A stretch of 64,000 bases of DNA from the NCBI GenBank assembly GCA_963556495.2, contig OY747707.1, positions 27,922,371 to 27,986,370 on the forward strand, written 5' to 3'. Made by a program: the position numbers and the translations under genes. Below the pieces are notes generated by a model, which made no database searches, was not told where the DNA came from, and saw only the letters and a program-made list of their open reading frames with translations. Origin of the DNA: Valencia hispanica. Taxonomy: Eukaryota > Chordata > Actinopteri > Cyprinodontiformes > Valenciidae. Positions 13,401 to 24,329 of the stretch are shown here, one piece after another; the first letter of the stretch is position 1, and each line of letters opens with the position of its first letter.

Positions 13401-16400
13401 AAATTGCTAGACATTCCACTGTTGATCTAACATCAAGCAACTAGTAAATATCACACAGTAGAAAGACACCATTTCCTAATGCTTCAATATGATCACACGT
13501 ATTAACTGTGGTGACATCTCTTACACACAGATACATTCTGTGCAAATTACATGAGACTCCAGGATGTGAGTCACAATGACTGAAGAGAATCAAAAGAGCA
13601 GTTGTTCTTATTTAATCACTTCACAAAAAATATTAAAAAACCTAAAAATGAAAAGCTAAACCATCCCGTGAGTCACCAAACTCACCATTCTCAAACTCAC
13701 AATAGTGCATTTCTTCAAAGGCGGGAGAGGAAATCCTGCCCGCCCTATTCCCCCCCTGCGACCCTGCAGTTCCCTCTGAAACCCATCTATTGATCTGTGA
13801 TGCAGCTCCGTGGTTCGTCATTAGCTAAACAAGGACCAGAGACACGCAAACACACCTCAGGATTCTTTACAGTCAGCTTCAATTTCACATTTTGCACCTG
13901 ACAGCATCGGAGCTTGACTAAAGAGACAATATTTTAAATCTGCCACATCAGCACATTCTTCAAAAACCAAGAAAACCGAACAAATAAAAAAAACAGCCTA
14001 AAATGTTGCAAGTTGCTACAGACAATACCAAATTATTTAATACTGAAAAATGAAGGATTTGTCCAAACAGCCTGCTTAAAGCTTAAGGCACAAGTCTCCA
14101 TTGCTGATGAAGGCTTGCATGCAGGAAAAGCCCTTGAGAGGCACTTTACATCTAGGAAATATATGTGCAACCTAAAAGCAAAGCAACACAATATATATAA
14201 TTGAAAGTGGACCTAGGAGCTAACGTTCACATGTAACATGCACATGAATACTTTCAATTAGTTTTCCACATTGCAAAGAGGCAGAATCTGAGAACTGTTT
14301 AATTACTTATTACTTTTACACGCGTGTGCCTGCAGGATCGCGGGGGGAGCTGGTGCGTATCTCCAGGGGTCATTGGGAGGGAGTAGGGGTACAACCTGGA
14401 CAGGTCGCCAACCCATCACAGGGCAACATAGATACACACAGGACAAACAATCATGCACACGCACATGCACACGGACATGCACAAGCACACACACACGCAC
14501 ACACACACCTAAGGCTAATTAACATAACAATCATGTTTTTTGACTGTAGTAGGAAGGCGGAGTACCGGGAGAGAACCCACGCATGCACAGGGAGGACGTG
14601 CAAACTCCATGCAGAAAGACCCCAGCCCAAGATTTAAGCCCAGGATCTTTTCATCCTGGGTCTCGTCCTTATTTTGCTAGGTGCACACTACACAAAACGA
14701 TGACTGGGTCAAGTCCAAAGAATAGATATGAGTCAAAAATCAGGCAAAGTCCAAAGAAAATCTTTAAAAGACTTTCACAAAATCAGAGGAACTACAGATC
14801 CAGATGACTTCAACTGCTCTGTGAACGGTTTGGCTGCTTGGAAGAAGCTTTACAATGCAAACATAGTGTTGTAAGGCCTTAATAACATGTTATTTTAGCA
14901 ACCACACTGATCAGGTCTTAAAATTCAGTAGAGGCGGTGTTCAGTTTAAATTCTCATCTCTTAAAGACATTAAGTCTCTCACTGCAGAATAAATGTGAAT
15001 GTATAGAGACTGGTCTAGGTTTAAAGTGACCTCACGGATGTCTTGATGCACCAGAACTCCCACAGCTGTACCCTCGTGGCTAGAAGGGCCTCCACAGCTG
15101 TTCTGCTGATTCACTTTACACAATATACCCTGCAAACAGCTGGACACACATCACAGAAGAAGGTGCGAGTATTCAGCATCACATCAAGTGAACAATAAAG
15201 TTCACAACAAGTTTCTGTATTACCTGCTTTAACTATGCCTTCCTTAACCAATGCTTTGACTAGACTGACCACAGAGGGAAGTTTAACTGGAATGTCTCAG
15301 TTGATGATTCACCGATGCGTTTAATCTATCAGGTTACGTGCTCACAGATGGTCATGCATGTCGAGTCTAATGGCCTTTTTCTCTGGTTTCGTTGAGAGAA
15401 ACCAGATCGTTTACTCAACATCTTATTCATCCAGGAGGTATCTGACTGCTTCTCCTGTGGTAAAACAGGAATCCTCTTCCACTCAGCCTAGCATAACCTA
15501 AAAGACATGATGAGGCCACAGCTTTATATTTAAACTAATCATAAGATTTAGAGTTTTTGTTTAACAAGGCTGTGCATCAAATAGGAGGAATGCTATCCAC
15601 ATGTTCACATCTCCTTCTCACCAAAAAAGTGTGCATGCAGGATTGTGTAAAGTCTCCCTTCCTATCCTCACATAAAGGATTTAGAATAATCCCGTCAATG
15701 CAAAAAGTGAAAGCTGACAGATATTTGCAGCTGCCAGTGAACATTATCAAACATTTGGTCCAAACCAGCAGAGACAGATGGTGTGAGTTTCGCACATTGC
15801 TGGGTTGTGGTTTTCATTCAGTTAGAGTTTCTCACAGTTTAACAGCAGAGTTGTTCATTATTACCTTTGTCTGTGCACTCTGCTGAAGACTCACCGGTCA
15901 AATGAAAAAAAAAGCCAGTGTTCTGTGTTTTAAAATAAGAATAAGAATAAGAAATACTTTATTGCTCCCACGGGGGGAAATTCACATGCTACGGCAGCAT
16001 ACATAACAAATAAAGGAATAAGGTGCAGCGGTAAAAGACAGACAGCAATATAACACTAGTGGAAGATGAAATAAGTAGAATAAAATACAAAAAATGAGTT
16101 TACAAAAGGAATTGTACATAAATAAATATAAATATACAATACACAATTGGATATTGTACTTATATATTGGATATTGTTTTTTATATAAATAAACTGATTT
16201 GAGAATTGAAAATGAAAAATGTAATAGTAAAAGTTTCCTCTTTGTGAACGTCTGTAAAAAATAAATGGCTGAACATCTTGAGAAGGGAAACAGAGCTACA
16301 ACATCTTTATATGAGCTAAGAAGCATGAATTGCAACAAAAAAGCTTTTTTTTTCACTAAGATTGAGAGATCCTGAAACGAAGGAAACCCAAACATTCATA

Positions 16401-19400
16401 AACATTTCTAAAGACATGCCATTTGTTACGTGGAAGTAGTTGTATAATATGTTATTATGAGACTCAATATGGAAATGTTTGGCAATTATTTGGGCAGAAA
16501 ATGTTGTAATGATCACTGACTTCTCTATATTGTCACTCAACTGTGGTTATGTTGTATTCTCATTTAAGAAGACATTTTTATTTCCTTCTTTTAAAATCCA
16601 GCTGCTTTCTACAGCTTATATCTACTTTAAGTTGGAAAATGACTACATATGTAAAAATAAATAGCATTAAAATTATTAATAATGAATGATATTTGGCACT
16701 TTATGTAAAAAATGAGTATTATCTTCTCAGGTCAACGGACAATGCTTCCAGACAAACATGCTCTAGTGTGTGTTTTTAAGTGAGTTGTCAGCAGTAAATA
16801 AGTTCATATTACATTTCTGTCAGAAGAACAGCTTCTTGTTTTCACATTTACTATGCTGTGCTTGTTTTTGATTAAATAAAGTTTTTATATGATTTATAGG
16901 GATTCTATAAGTTTTTTTTTCATTTGATTCAGTCATTTACTCCAAGGTGTGCTTGCAGGTAGAAGTTCATTTCCAGTGAGAATGCTTTATATCTGTATAT
17001 AATTTGTATGTGTTTGGTCTAAATGTGAACGTTTATTAGATGTCTAAAGGAGAGGCCATTTTAGCTGAGATTGATAAGCATTAGGGAAAAGGGGAGACTG
17101 ACCCAAGATCAAAGAGCCTCTCAATGGCTAATATAGCATCTTTACCAGGTGAGCTACATAATCGCACACTTGACAATGTGAAAATATATAATAAAGTCTA
17201 GAGTGCTCCATGTGTATTATTCATGGTTTTATGGTCATTGCTAGTGAATTAATGACTTTATATATATATATAGATACAAATTAAATCCATTCCTAATGTG
17301 CAACAAAGGTTGTCAATGCTGCATCATTTCTGTGTTATAAACAAAACTTGGTGAGGTAAGTTGATCAACATGTTTCATCTGACTGTAAGTGATATCAAAG
17401 TTTTAAAGTGGCCCAATCAGAGTCCCTGACTTGAATCCTACAGGGAATCTGTGGAGGGAGCTCAAGATTAGAGTGATATTGTTGGCCTTTTTTTATTAAA
17501 ATCTTAATAAAAAAATACTTTTGTTTTTCAAAATTGATACTGATTTATATTGCTTTTATTGTTTTTTCTGAGATTCGTTTAATTTTCTCTCAAAGAAAAA
17601 CTTCTTGGTTGAATCATAATTAATTTTAATTCTGAACCTTCCATAGTTGTGAATAATTTGGGGCTTTACTGTGCATCCAGTATTGAAGTCTGTTTCTTAG
17701 TGGTATGTTTTTTTCAAATAATCCTGATAATCAAGCCCATATTATTCAATAATTATAACAACAGATGTTTCCTCCAAGAAGATACCAGACCTAAATACTG
17801 AGATTTTAGCAGATTGCTTGGTTATTACTTTTTTTTTTTAAAGCAGAGTTCAGTTTCATGAGCCACACCCTGGCATGATAACTGCCAGAGTGAAGAAATC
17901 GCTTAAATAGTACCTGTCTGACAACTGCAAGTAGGCTGAAAGACTACAAATGTAATAGAAAAAGAGAAGTAAAGTCATTGACATTTGTCAGTAGGAAAAA
18001 TGGTTACCAAGCCACTTCTAAGGCTTTAAGATTTCAGTGAACCACAATGAAAGCCCTTTTAAACAAATGGAGAAAACCTGGAACTCCGGGAAACTTTCCA
18101 AGGAAAGTTATTCCAGGAGAACATCGACGACGCGTCTAGGAGGTCACAATGAACCCGTAACAACATCTAAAGCATAGCAGACCTTACTTGCCTAAAGCCC
18201 AGTTCACAGTGTGCATTTTCGGTCATCTTAGACAAATCTTTCGTTGTGACAGTAAACGGTATACGCATGAGAGTGATTTACAGTGTGACGGGACCTCCAA
18301 CAACTTATTGAGCACTCTCACAACCAAATCCAGCCTCCGACAGTCTTCAAGCAGTGTCAGAACATCTACGTCTCCGGTCTGCAATCGACCAATAAAAATA
18401 CACCCAGGGAGTGACGCAAAAAACTAGTGACGAGAATACAATGCGGTACTCTCAATGAGCTGTATCTAAGTTAACTGAAAGTTAGCTGAAATCTGTGGCA
18501 GCTTTCCTGTATGTAAAGAGACAGTTTTGCTTCTTTCTCCTACCTGCAGAAAACAAACTATCGAGTCAGTGTCATGTTTCAGGCCTTTGTTTGCCTAACA
18601 AATATAACATCCCTTTAACAAATGTCAATCACTTCATGCAGTCAAATCTGTGCCTCTTTTCACGTTAACTTAAAAAAGCTTGTAAATGAGAGTTTTAATA
18701 TGTTTTCTCTAGTACCCATATAAGAAAATACCTCAGATCATAAACAATACCCGGACTGTTCTCTCCTGCATCAGTCAAATCAGCAGATAACATTCCACAG
18801 GCTGATCTACGTTGTCTTATCAGAGCATCGTCTCCCTGCTGCTCCACTGAATCCCCTGGCTGAGAACACCTCCTGCATGCAGCCTGAACATTTAAGCTGG
18901 CTCAATTAGGTTTTTTTCTCTCTGCCAAATACACCCAAGAAGATCAGCCGACAAGATTAAACCTCTTTTTATATTCCCTGTGCTCAGTTGAAGAGTATAA
19001 CATGTTTTCTATATAAATAATATGGAAAATATTGACTTTAACCATACTTAAACATACTCAAAAAAGTGACATGCTGAATGATCTGTCAGTTTTCATTGCC
19101 AGGGAGCAACTTGTTACTAAACTGTCTATTTTGATTGATCCAAACTCTGATGTGAAGAGCCAATACAAAAAAGCAGCAAATTAAGTGTAAACTTGAAGAG
19201 GATATGTCTGTGCTCCCTTATGTGAACCTTGTACAGACACATTTGCATGATAGTGGTTTTGCACACTGCGAAACCCCTTGTTTGTCCTTTTTCTTTTCCT
19301 TTCAATTTTAACAGCATCGCTGCTAAAGTTTAGAAGCAAAAGTATCGAGAAGTTCTGTAGGATTGGGGAATGTACCTGTATCATGAAAATCTTGCAGCTC

Positions 19401-19949
19401 AGCCTAAACAGTACAACTGCTGTTGGGTGGAGATTCTCCAAAGGAAGGAGTTCAAAATCGACTAAATCTTTAATGTGGGTTTAACTTCAGGCAGCAAAGA
19501 CGATTAGACAAAGAAACTTCAAAGGTTTTCATTGTGTTCTCAGAGGATCTCTCGTGTTTTAACATCTGTAAATATAAACCAAATATAAAGAAGTGACGAA
19601 ATAATTCATTTCAGCATTTACTGGCCTGTTCAAATTAAAGAGAATCGGATTTAAAATGACACTAATTTCGTTCGTCCCCTCAGGACGTCTCTCTCCCTCA
19701 CACCAGAGCTGCGCTTTTAAATAAGTAATTGCATAAAAGCAGAGTGAGCACTTACAGGACTTTATTCGGATTGATTTGCTGGTGCAAGGCGAGGGAGAAG
19801 CCGAAGAGAGACCCCGGCTCCCCGTCTTTCCTGATGACATGACTGGTGTCCAGGTTGAAGGCGCCCATCCCGCTTGGCTCCAGCAGATGAATGAGAAGGA
19901 AAAGCGCCGCCTGGACGGCAGAGGTTCCTCTCTGCTGCAGCAGCACCAT
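46..19949 (-). CDS. itga6: Integrin alpha-6 (laminin receptor subunit), 5' twelve coding exons; gene continues past the left edge
   Basis: Type I membrane receptor subunit that pairs with beta-1 or beta-4 integrin to bind laminin. Exons in transcript order (high to low coordinate): 19949-19756, 8726-8602, 8503-8424, 8337-8085, 7973-7854, 2943-2739, 2029-1836, 1251-1157, 721-594, 517-431, 346-291, 215-46. All have AG acceptors and GT donors, and the phases join without breaks. Exon 1 holds a signal peptide and the mature start GAFNLDT. Exons 1-10 encode the FG-GAP beta-propeller ([56 protein letters not shown]); exons 11-12 begin the thigh domain. The start at 19,949 has a strong Kozak context (G at -3 and +4) and gives a normal signal peptide; an in-frame upstream ATG at 20,093 would add 48 unlike residues. 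The alpha-6 call rests on VRVEQKN and IFDDGPYE plus linkage to dlx1/dlx2; alpha-3 or alpha-7 is much less likely. Teleost itga6a is probable, not proven. Confidence 0.94.
1375..1490. mobile_element. Tc1-like terminal-repeat fragment in itga6 intron 7
   Basis: The stretch with CACAATTATGTGCTACTTTG, followed by a ttggtctatcacataaa motif, resembles the inner part of terminal repeats seen in other Tc1-like copies here (compare 63,415-63,480). No transposase is attached. Confidence 0.5.
2110..2640 (-). mobile_element. Degraded Tc1-like transposase fragment in itga6 intron 6
   Basis: On the minus strand, reading across frameshifts, the segment near 2,280-2,350 gives a [13 protein letters not shown] string, the first catalytic block of Tc1 transposases (cleaner copy at 27,628-28,305). 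Stops and frame changes make it a dead remnant. Ends are uncertain. Confidence 0.5.
4246..4426. repeat. (AT)n microsatellite, about 180 bp
   Basis: Nearly pure AT dinucleotides, broken by two identical short interruptions (agcatatatacacag). It arises at the LINE's own ATATATA tract and borders the inserted DNA transposon. Confidence 0.97.
4429..5132 (-). mobile_element. DNA transposon copy inserted in the L2 LINE
   Basis: The left end reads agggctgtcaaacgatta and the right end ttgtgttaaaaaa. The reverse complement of this block matches the copy at 43,755-44,610, including gtttgccttagcaac and the segment with acagaatgaccc. The L2 sequence is continuous on both sides, so this is an insertion. 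It lacks the THAP-like segment of the other copy and contains a LINE 3' fragment. I cannot assign a superfamily. Confidence 0.75.
4705..4955 (+). mobile_element. LINE 3'-end fragment inside the DNA transposon
   Basis: An open stretch ends with [20 protein letters not shown] and a stop near 4,879. This is the typical C-terminal end of fish non-LTR retrotransposon ORF2 (xYRRSFLPxAxRxYN). It is absent from the second transposon copy, where the flanks (gctgaccgtttctt and aatagagggattatttg) are almost contiguous. Confidence 0.65.
5700..7853. other. Rest of itga6 intron 5, no gene recognised
   Basis: Old repeat debris. An L2-tail-like piece on the plus strand (aggtgcctttagatgaca, then tatataaattaactgaattt) lies at 6,790-6,860. 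7,050-7,660 is purine-rich and unrecognised. No ORF here resembles a known protein. Confidence 0.5.
7854..7973 (-). CDS. itga6: itga6 exon 5, X1-type segment of the beta-propeller
   Basis: This 120-bp exon encodes [18 protein letters not shown] and PANSYVG. It lies where mammalian ITGA6 carries the X1 segment between propeller blades 3 and 4, a region known to be spliced alternatively (X1 or X1X2) in laminin-binding integrins. It is in frame (phase 1 at both ends). I did not find a second X2-like exon in the 4.9-kb intron that follows, which is mostly transposon sequence. Confidence 0.85.
8865..9120. repeat. Purine-rich minisatellite (units around GGGATGA / GGGAGGGGATGAAG)
   Basis: About 250 bp of imperfect tandem units on the plus strand, almost free of C. 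It lies in itga6 intron 1, about 140 bp upstream (in transcript sense) of the exon 2 acceptor, and is CT-rich in the transcript. The G-runs could form quadruplexes in the DNA. Confidence 0.9.
9413..10200 (-). mobile_element. Degraded Tc1-like transposon in itga6 intron 1
   Basis: On the minus strand, 9,712-9,413 encodes a Tc1 transposase C-terminal region with [24 protein letters not shown] (second catalytic Asp), LPANSPDLK and a final [14 protein letters not shown]. The NPIENLW block with the third acidic residue is missing, so there is an internal deletion. The flank up to about 10,200 matches non-coding sequence common beside such elements (gatgacagggctcccta). Confidence 0.8.
10454..10830 (-). 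mobile_element. L2-like LINE reverse transcriptase fragment
   Basis: Minus-strand coding remnant with [19 protein letters not shown] (RT motif B) and [13 protein letters not shown] (motif C with the catalytic YADD intact), then a block like the motif D region. Truncated on both sides. It gives the uninterrupted version of the LINE broken at 4,246-5,132. Confidence 0.88.
10850..13265. other. itga6 intron 1, unannotated stretch
   Basis: No gene or clear repeat family recognised. Short ORFs (for example at 12,065-12,331) resemble no protein I know. Confidence 0.4.
13265..13375 (+). repeat. L2-type LINE tail remnant
   Basis: Contains taaagtgccttaagat followed by gttgtgaat, the plus-strand counterpart of the L2 3' tail seen intact near 38,215-38,250. 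Strongly decayed. Confidence 0.5.
14325..14700 (+). repeat. Dispersed fish repeat with internal (CA)n tract
   Basis: Contains gacaggtcgccaacccatc, then a CA-rich stretch (14,440-14,510), then gagagaacccacgcatgcac and caaactccatgcagaaag. This set recurs in decayed form at 20,478-20,570, 25,690-25,860 (opposite strand) and 41,990-42,245 (opposite strand), which shows it is dispersed. Class unknown; probably part of a retroelement or SINE. Confidence 0.7.
15925..16210 (-). mobile_element. 3' tail of a non-LTR retrotransposon
   Basis: Starts with repeated AATAAG units and aatactttattgctcccac, then gggggaaattcacatg. In the minus sense this is a LINE 3' tail ending in short tandem units, common in fish. 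No coding part remains. Confidence 0.6.
17400..17485 (+). mobile_element. Tc1-like transposase fragment
   Basis: The plus strand encodes a decayed version of the WPNQSPDLNPIENLW block that carries the third acidic catalytic residue of Tc1 transposases. Only this piece is recognisable. Confidence 0.6.
17800..18180 (+). mobile_element. Tc1-like element remnant
   Basis: The stretch from agccacaccctggcatgata to about 18,180 looks like decayed internal sequence of a fish Tc1-like element, with no open frame left. Placed mainly by resemblance to known elements. Confidence 0.4.
18185..18430. mobile_element. Probable non-autonomous DNA transposon (MITE-like)
   Basis: Begins aaagcccagttcacagtgtg and contains acaaccaaatccagcctccg. 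It resembles a fish repeat with this start; no transposase. The open frame across it carries no known domain. Confidence 0.4.
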
Positions 19950-20099
19950 CCCAGCGAGGTCCACACGAGTCCAGCAGTCCAGAAGGTAAGAGCCCGGGGG
20001 TCCCGCTGCTCTTCCACCCTCAGTCACTTTGTTAATGAGGGCAGCAGCCGGCTGTTTAACTATCTGGTCACTCCGCAGCGCCCCCTTCTGCAATCAAGA

Positions 20100-22530
20100 T
20101 GGACCCCGAGCCAAAATAACCCCCGGAATTTAGAAACTACAGGTGCGTTTCAATATTAGAACAAAAATGATACTTTTATATTTGCGTTTAACTTCAAAAG
20201 GTGACTCGGATATAAACTCAGATTCACGACAGACAGGAGGGTGATTTGGCCCTGTGACGGCCTAAAGAACTAGTTCTCAAATGTTACTAACCCTGGGGGT
20301 CCTGCATGCTTTCCAGGGGGTAAATGTTATTGAAAAATAACATCCATCCATAAACACTCTGAAATTGTTGTTATATTTTAAATCTTTCACTAAAATAAGA
20401 TCACAAAAAATACTTTTGTTATTAGATTGTTCAATTCTAATCGTCTAAATTAATTAAAAATCCCCAAAAAAGACATTTAAGCTTATCCATCGATCCATCC
20501 ATTATCTGTACCGGTCCATCCTATGCAGGGTTGCGGGGGGGCTGGTGCCATCTTAGGGCATTTCCAATTATTTTCAACAAAAAATATATTAACAAATTTA
20601 TTTATTTATTTATTTATTTATTTATTCATTCATTCATTCATTCATTCATTCATTCATTCATTTATTCATTCTGGTAAATAAATGTTTATTTAATTTATGA
20701 CTGGAGTTAAGGGTTTCCTTTAAAAAATATATGATTCTAAGTAAAGCTGCTTTAGGTTGATAAATATTTATTGTTTATTAGTTCAAAGGTTTAACAAATC
20801 AGTCATTGATGGCACATGGTTGGGTATGACACAACATGCAATTGCTAAAGAAGCTGTTTCTTCACAGAGTGCTGCATCCAAACGTTTTTGTGGAAAATAG
20901 GGTGGAAGGAAAAAGTGTGGCTCCTTATGATTGTCTTTAGGCCACAACAAGGCCAAAACATATTTATTTTTATATGTGGTAAGTAATACTCCTAAGATAA
21001 ATCAACATGGGAAACATATCAATCTGTGGGTACTAAATCTTTAGATTATTTTTACTTTTTGAATTGACTAATCAAAATACATCTAATAGATATTCTAATT
21101 TACACAGATACATCTTTACATTTGAGGCAGACCTGTATGTCCTGGGATGAGTTTTGGGTCTTTAGTGCCGGGTTCTTGCAATAGAGACACCCTAAGCATG
21201 ACAGCAACTACCAGGTAAACCAATACTAAACCAGTAAAATCAATGATGGAGTATAGCTAAATAATCTTATGTTTTCACCAGGGTTTGTGTGTTTGTCTGT
21301 TAGTTAGTTGTGTGCTTGTCTGTTGTTGTCAAGAAAAAGAAACCTATGACTTCAACTATGACTGCATTTTCCTGAATGAGATTCAAGGAATTGGATCATC
21401 CAGTCCCACCCAACCCTTCGTTCTTGAGTTGCCAACCCATGCCTCAAAACAGTTCTCAAAAACAAGAGCTTGAAATACACAAAGTTGCATAAAATGAATA
21501 TTCACTTTCTGTAAGCTGCAAAACGGTGTAAAAAATGTTCCAGTTACCATTAAGCCAGAGCAAAGACTGCTAACAGTGGCTCAGTCACTTGATACACAAC
21601 AAATTATTTTTGACTCAAACTTCTGCTGGTGAAGCAACAAACTTCTCCTTTATCTCCACTACTTTTATTACCTGGTCCCTTGATTTTTTTTCCTTTCTTT
21701 TTTTTGAAATCTAAGATTTTCCATTAAAGCTGAGGACTTCTCAAACTTCTACTTTTTGTTTTGTTGCTACTTTTTTAGTTCACATAAACTATGGATTAAA
21801 CAATGAGCTTTGATCAGTTCACTGATATTCATGAACAGGTTTTTTTGTTGTTTGTTTAATCATCATTAGACTGGGAAAGTTAGACAGACATAATGCAGCT
21901 GAAGCCAAAACTTTTACATTAAAATTGCCTTGTAAAAAAGCTTAGTTTGGGATGCCTTGGTAGCAGTATATTTTAGTGATAAGAAATCTACTCTTCTGGT
22001 TTGAAACTTGTGTTAACTCAGTTCTGTTCCTTATAACAGAACTTTTATTGCCATACAATAGTTACTTTTAGTCTGTGCTCTGAGCAAAGATGAAGCTCAT
22101 GACTTGCAGCCCCTGAAGGTTTTAAAGGTCACAGCATGACTGTATCTTGTATTTGTGCCAAGAACCTAATTGTAAAAATATATTTCAGTTGTATGTATCT
22201 ATTGCTATATCTGTAAGCCGAGGCAAGGTTATGCAATATATTTTATAGGCCTTGGGTTTTTGCCATGCAAAAAGCCAGCTGTATTTTTAGCAGTGCTATT
22301 TGTTATAATTTCTTAACTAGCTATAACTTGTTTCCAATATATTGCTCTATTTTAATCAGGTGTTAATCTGCTGTTAATCATTTGCTTTAGGAAGTAGAAT
22401 ATAAAAGTTCGTTTTTGTTTCTTAATCCTTTTAACCAGATGTTGCTTTACCAGTTTTATTTACTGTGTAGTTACCCAACATGATGCCTAATTACAGAGTG
22501 TTACTCAACGGGGCAGCTGCATATCATAAT
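20100..22530. other. Spacer upstream of itga6, no gene recognised
   Basis: AT-rich. Holds a fragment of the dispersed repeat near 20,478-20,570 and the tetranucleotide tract listed next. The itga6 promoter should lie just above 19,950; no TATA box stands out there. Confidence 0.45.
20597..20672. repeat. Compound (TTTA)n(TTCA)n microsatellite
   Basis: About nine TTTA units followed by about ten TTCA units. One type appears to have mutated into the other. Confidence 0.95.
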
Positions 22531-22889
22531 TCTCAGTTCAGTTTACATGCAGTGCTAATTCACAACAGAGTCATCTTTAAGAAGTTAACAAGAAAAACAG
22601 ATTTTATCCACATCCAGTTCATCAAGTCCAATCAGGTCCAAAATCTGTTAATATTGATTCAGTTTTTCAATTGCGATCTCATATAGTCCGATATAGTCAG
22701 TCGAATTATACTTTTGCAAGTAATAAGGAATCCCAAGTAATTGTATTGAGTTCTTGACCTTACAACAATCTATATCCCTGAGTATCGTCCATTATTCTTT
22801 AATTGTCCTTTGTGCCATGAAGTTGAAAGTATAAAGCATTTAAAAACTAAAAATTCAGAGATATTATTTTTAAACTCATTTAATTGAAT

Positions 22890-23265
22890 TGAATTCAGTT
22901 TTGAATTCAGTTTATTTATATAGCGCCAATTCACAACAGATGTCATCTCAAGGCACTTAACAAGAAGTCATTTCAATACATTTATACAAACATTCCAATC
23001 AGTTAAAAAGTTTCCTATTTAAGGAATCCCAGCAGATTGCGTCAGTCATTGGCGTGAGGTTGGGCCCCGTTGATGCAGACTTTCCAACCACAGCAATCCT
23101 TCAGCAATCCCTCATACTGAGCAAGCATGTAGCGACGGTGGAGAGGAAAAACTCCCCTTTAACAGGAAGAAACCTCCAGCAGAACCAGGCTCAGTAGGAG
23201 CGGCCATCTGCCACGACCGTCTGGGGGTTTGAGAAGACAGAGCAGAAACACAGCGGTTCTTAATT
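22890..23265 (-). mobile_element. L2-like LINE 3' end
   Basis: Reads tttatttatatagcgccaat, then acaacagatgtcatctcaag, aactcccctttaacaggaag and gtctgggggtttgagaagac. This is the reverse complement of the LINE 3' end at 33,600-33,694 joined to 38,028-38,260. A more decayed copy lies just before it (22,534-22,680). Confidence 0.88.
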
Positions 23266-23429
23266 AAACTAAACTTAAGGCAATTTAACATGAGAGACTA
23301 AAACATTGTTTTTGCATCTACTTAGAAATTGATATGATAAAAGCAAAGCCCTTAGATACTGTTTGCTGTAAGTTTTGTGTTTGTAAATCATGAGCTCCTT
23401 CTTGTACTGTACAATGCTATGTAAAACTA

Positions 23430-24325
23430 TTTTTCTCCTGACATTTTCCTAAAATGTTTCAGTTCATCAAACTAATTTTAATATCAGACAAAGATAAATG
23501 TTAACGATAAAAGCTTAAAAATGATGATTTAATTTCTTAAAGAAAAAAAAAGCTTTCTAAACCAACCTGTGTGAAAATGTAATTTCCCCCTAAACCTAAT
23601 AACTACATCCTTGGCTGCAATCAAACGGTCTTTTACATCATTGCGAAGGAGTCTAGGCTACTCTTCATTTTAGAAATTTTTTAATTCAGCCGCAAACAAC
23701 CTGTTTAATTCAGGTATCTCAGTCCGAAATAAGTCTGAACTTTGACTAGCCCTCTGACTAGACTAGACCTCTCCTTCAGGATTTCCTGGTAGAAATCAGA
23801 ATCCAATGTTCTGTCAGTTACTGCAGATCTTCCACGTCCTGAAGCAGTAAAGTAATCCCAGACCATAACTTTACCACCATTTTTGACTTGGAGCTCTCCA
23901 ATTATTGCCCAGTCTCTTTCTTAAGGGTGAATCATGAACAGTCACTGTATCTGAGGCAAGTGAAGCCTATAGGGTTGTAGATGTTCTTGGGTCTTTTGTG
24001 ATTTCCTGAATGAGTCCTCAATGTGCTCTTGGAGTTTTTTTTTGTATGTTTGCAGACCCCTGAGAAGGTTCATCACTGTTCTATGATTTCTTCATTTGTG
24101 GATTATGATTCTCACTGTGATTCACCAGAGTTGCAAAGCCTCAGAAATGGCCTTGTAACCCTTTCCTGACGGGTAGATGTCAATGAATTTGTTTCTCATC
24201 TGGCTTTGAATGGCTTTCAATAAATGAAATCATTTGGAAACGGTTTGTTTTCTATTTGCTGTGGTTTTCTTTGTCTGATATTACAATTACTTTGATGATC
24301 TGAAACATTTAAGTATGACAAACAA
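23430..24325 (-). mobile_element. Non-autonomous Tc1-like element with decayed terminal inverted repeats
   Basis: The left part (ctgacattttcctaaaatg ... aatatcagacaaagataa) and the right part (ttgtctgatattacaatta ... ctgaaacatttaag) are imperfect inverted repeats about 70 bp long. Between them are minus-strand transposase traces (the block with cccagaccataactttacca) with many stops. Confidence 0.6.
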
Positions 24326-24329
24326 TCAA

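Noticed and set aside
16000..16395. Hydrophobic frame of 137 residues on the minus strand
   Set aside because: AT-rich retroelement tail; the Phe/Leu/Tyr content reflects base composition.
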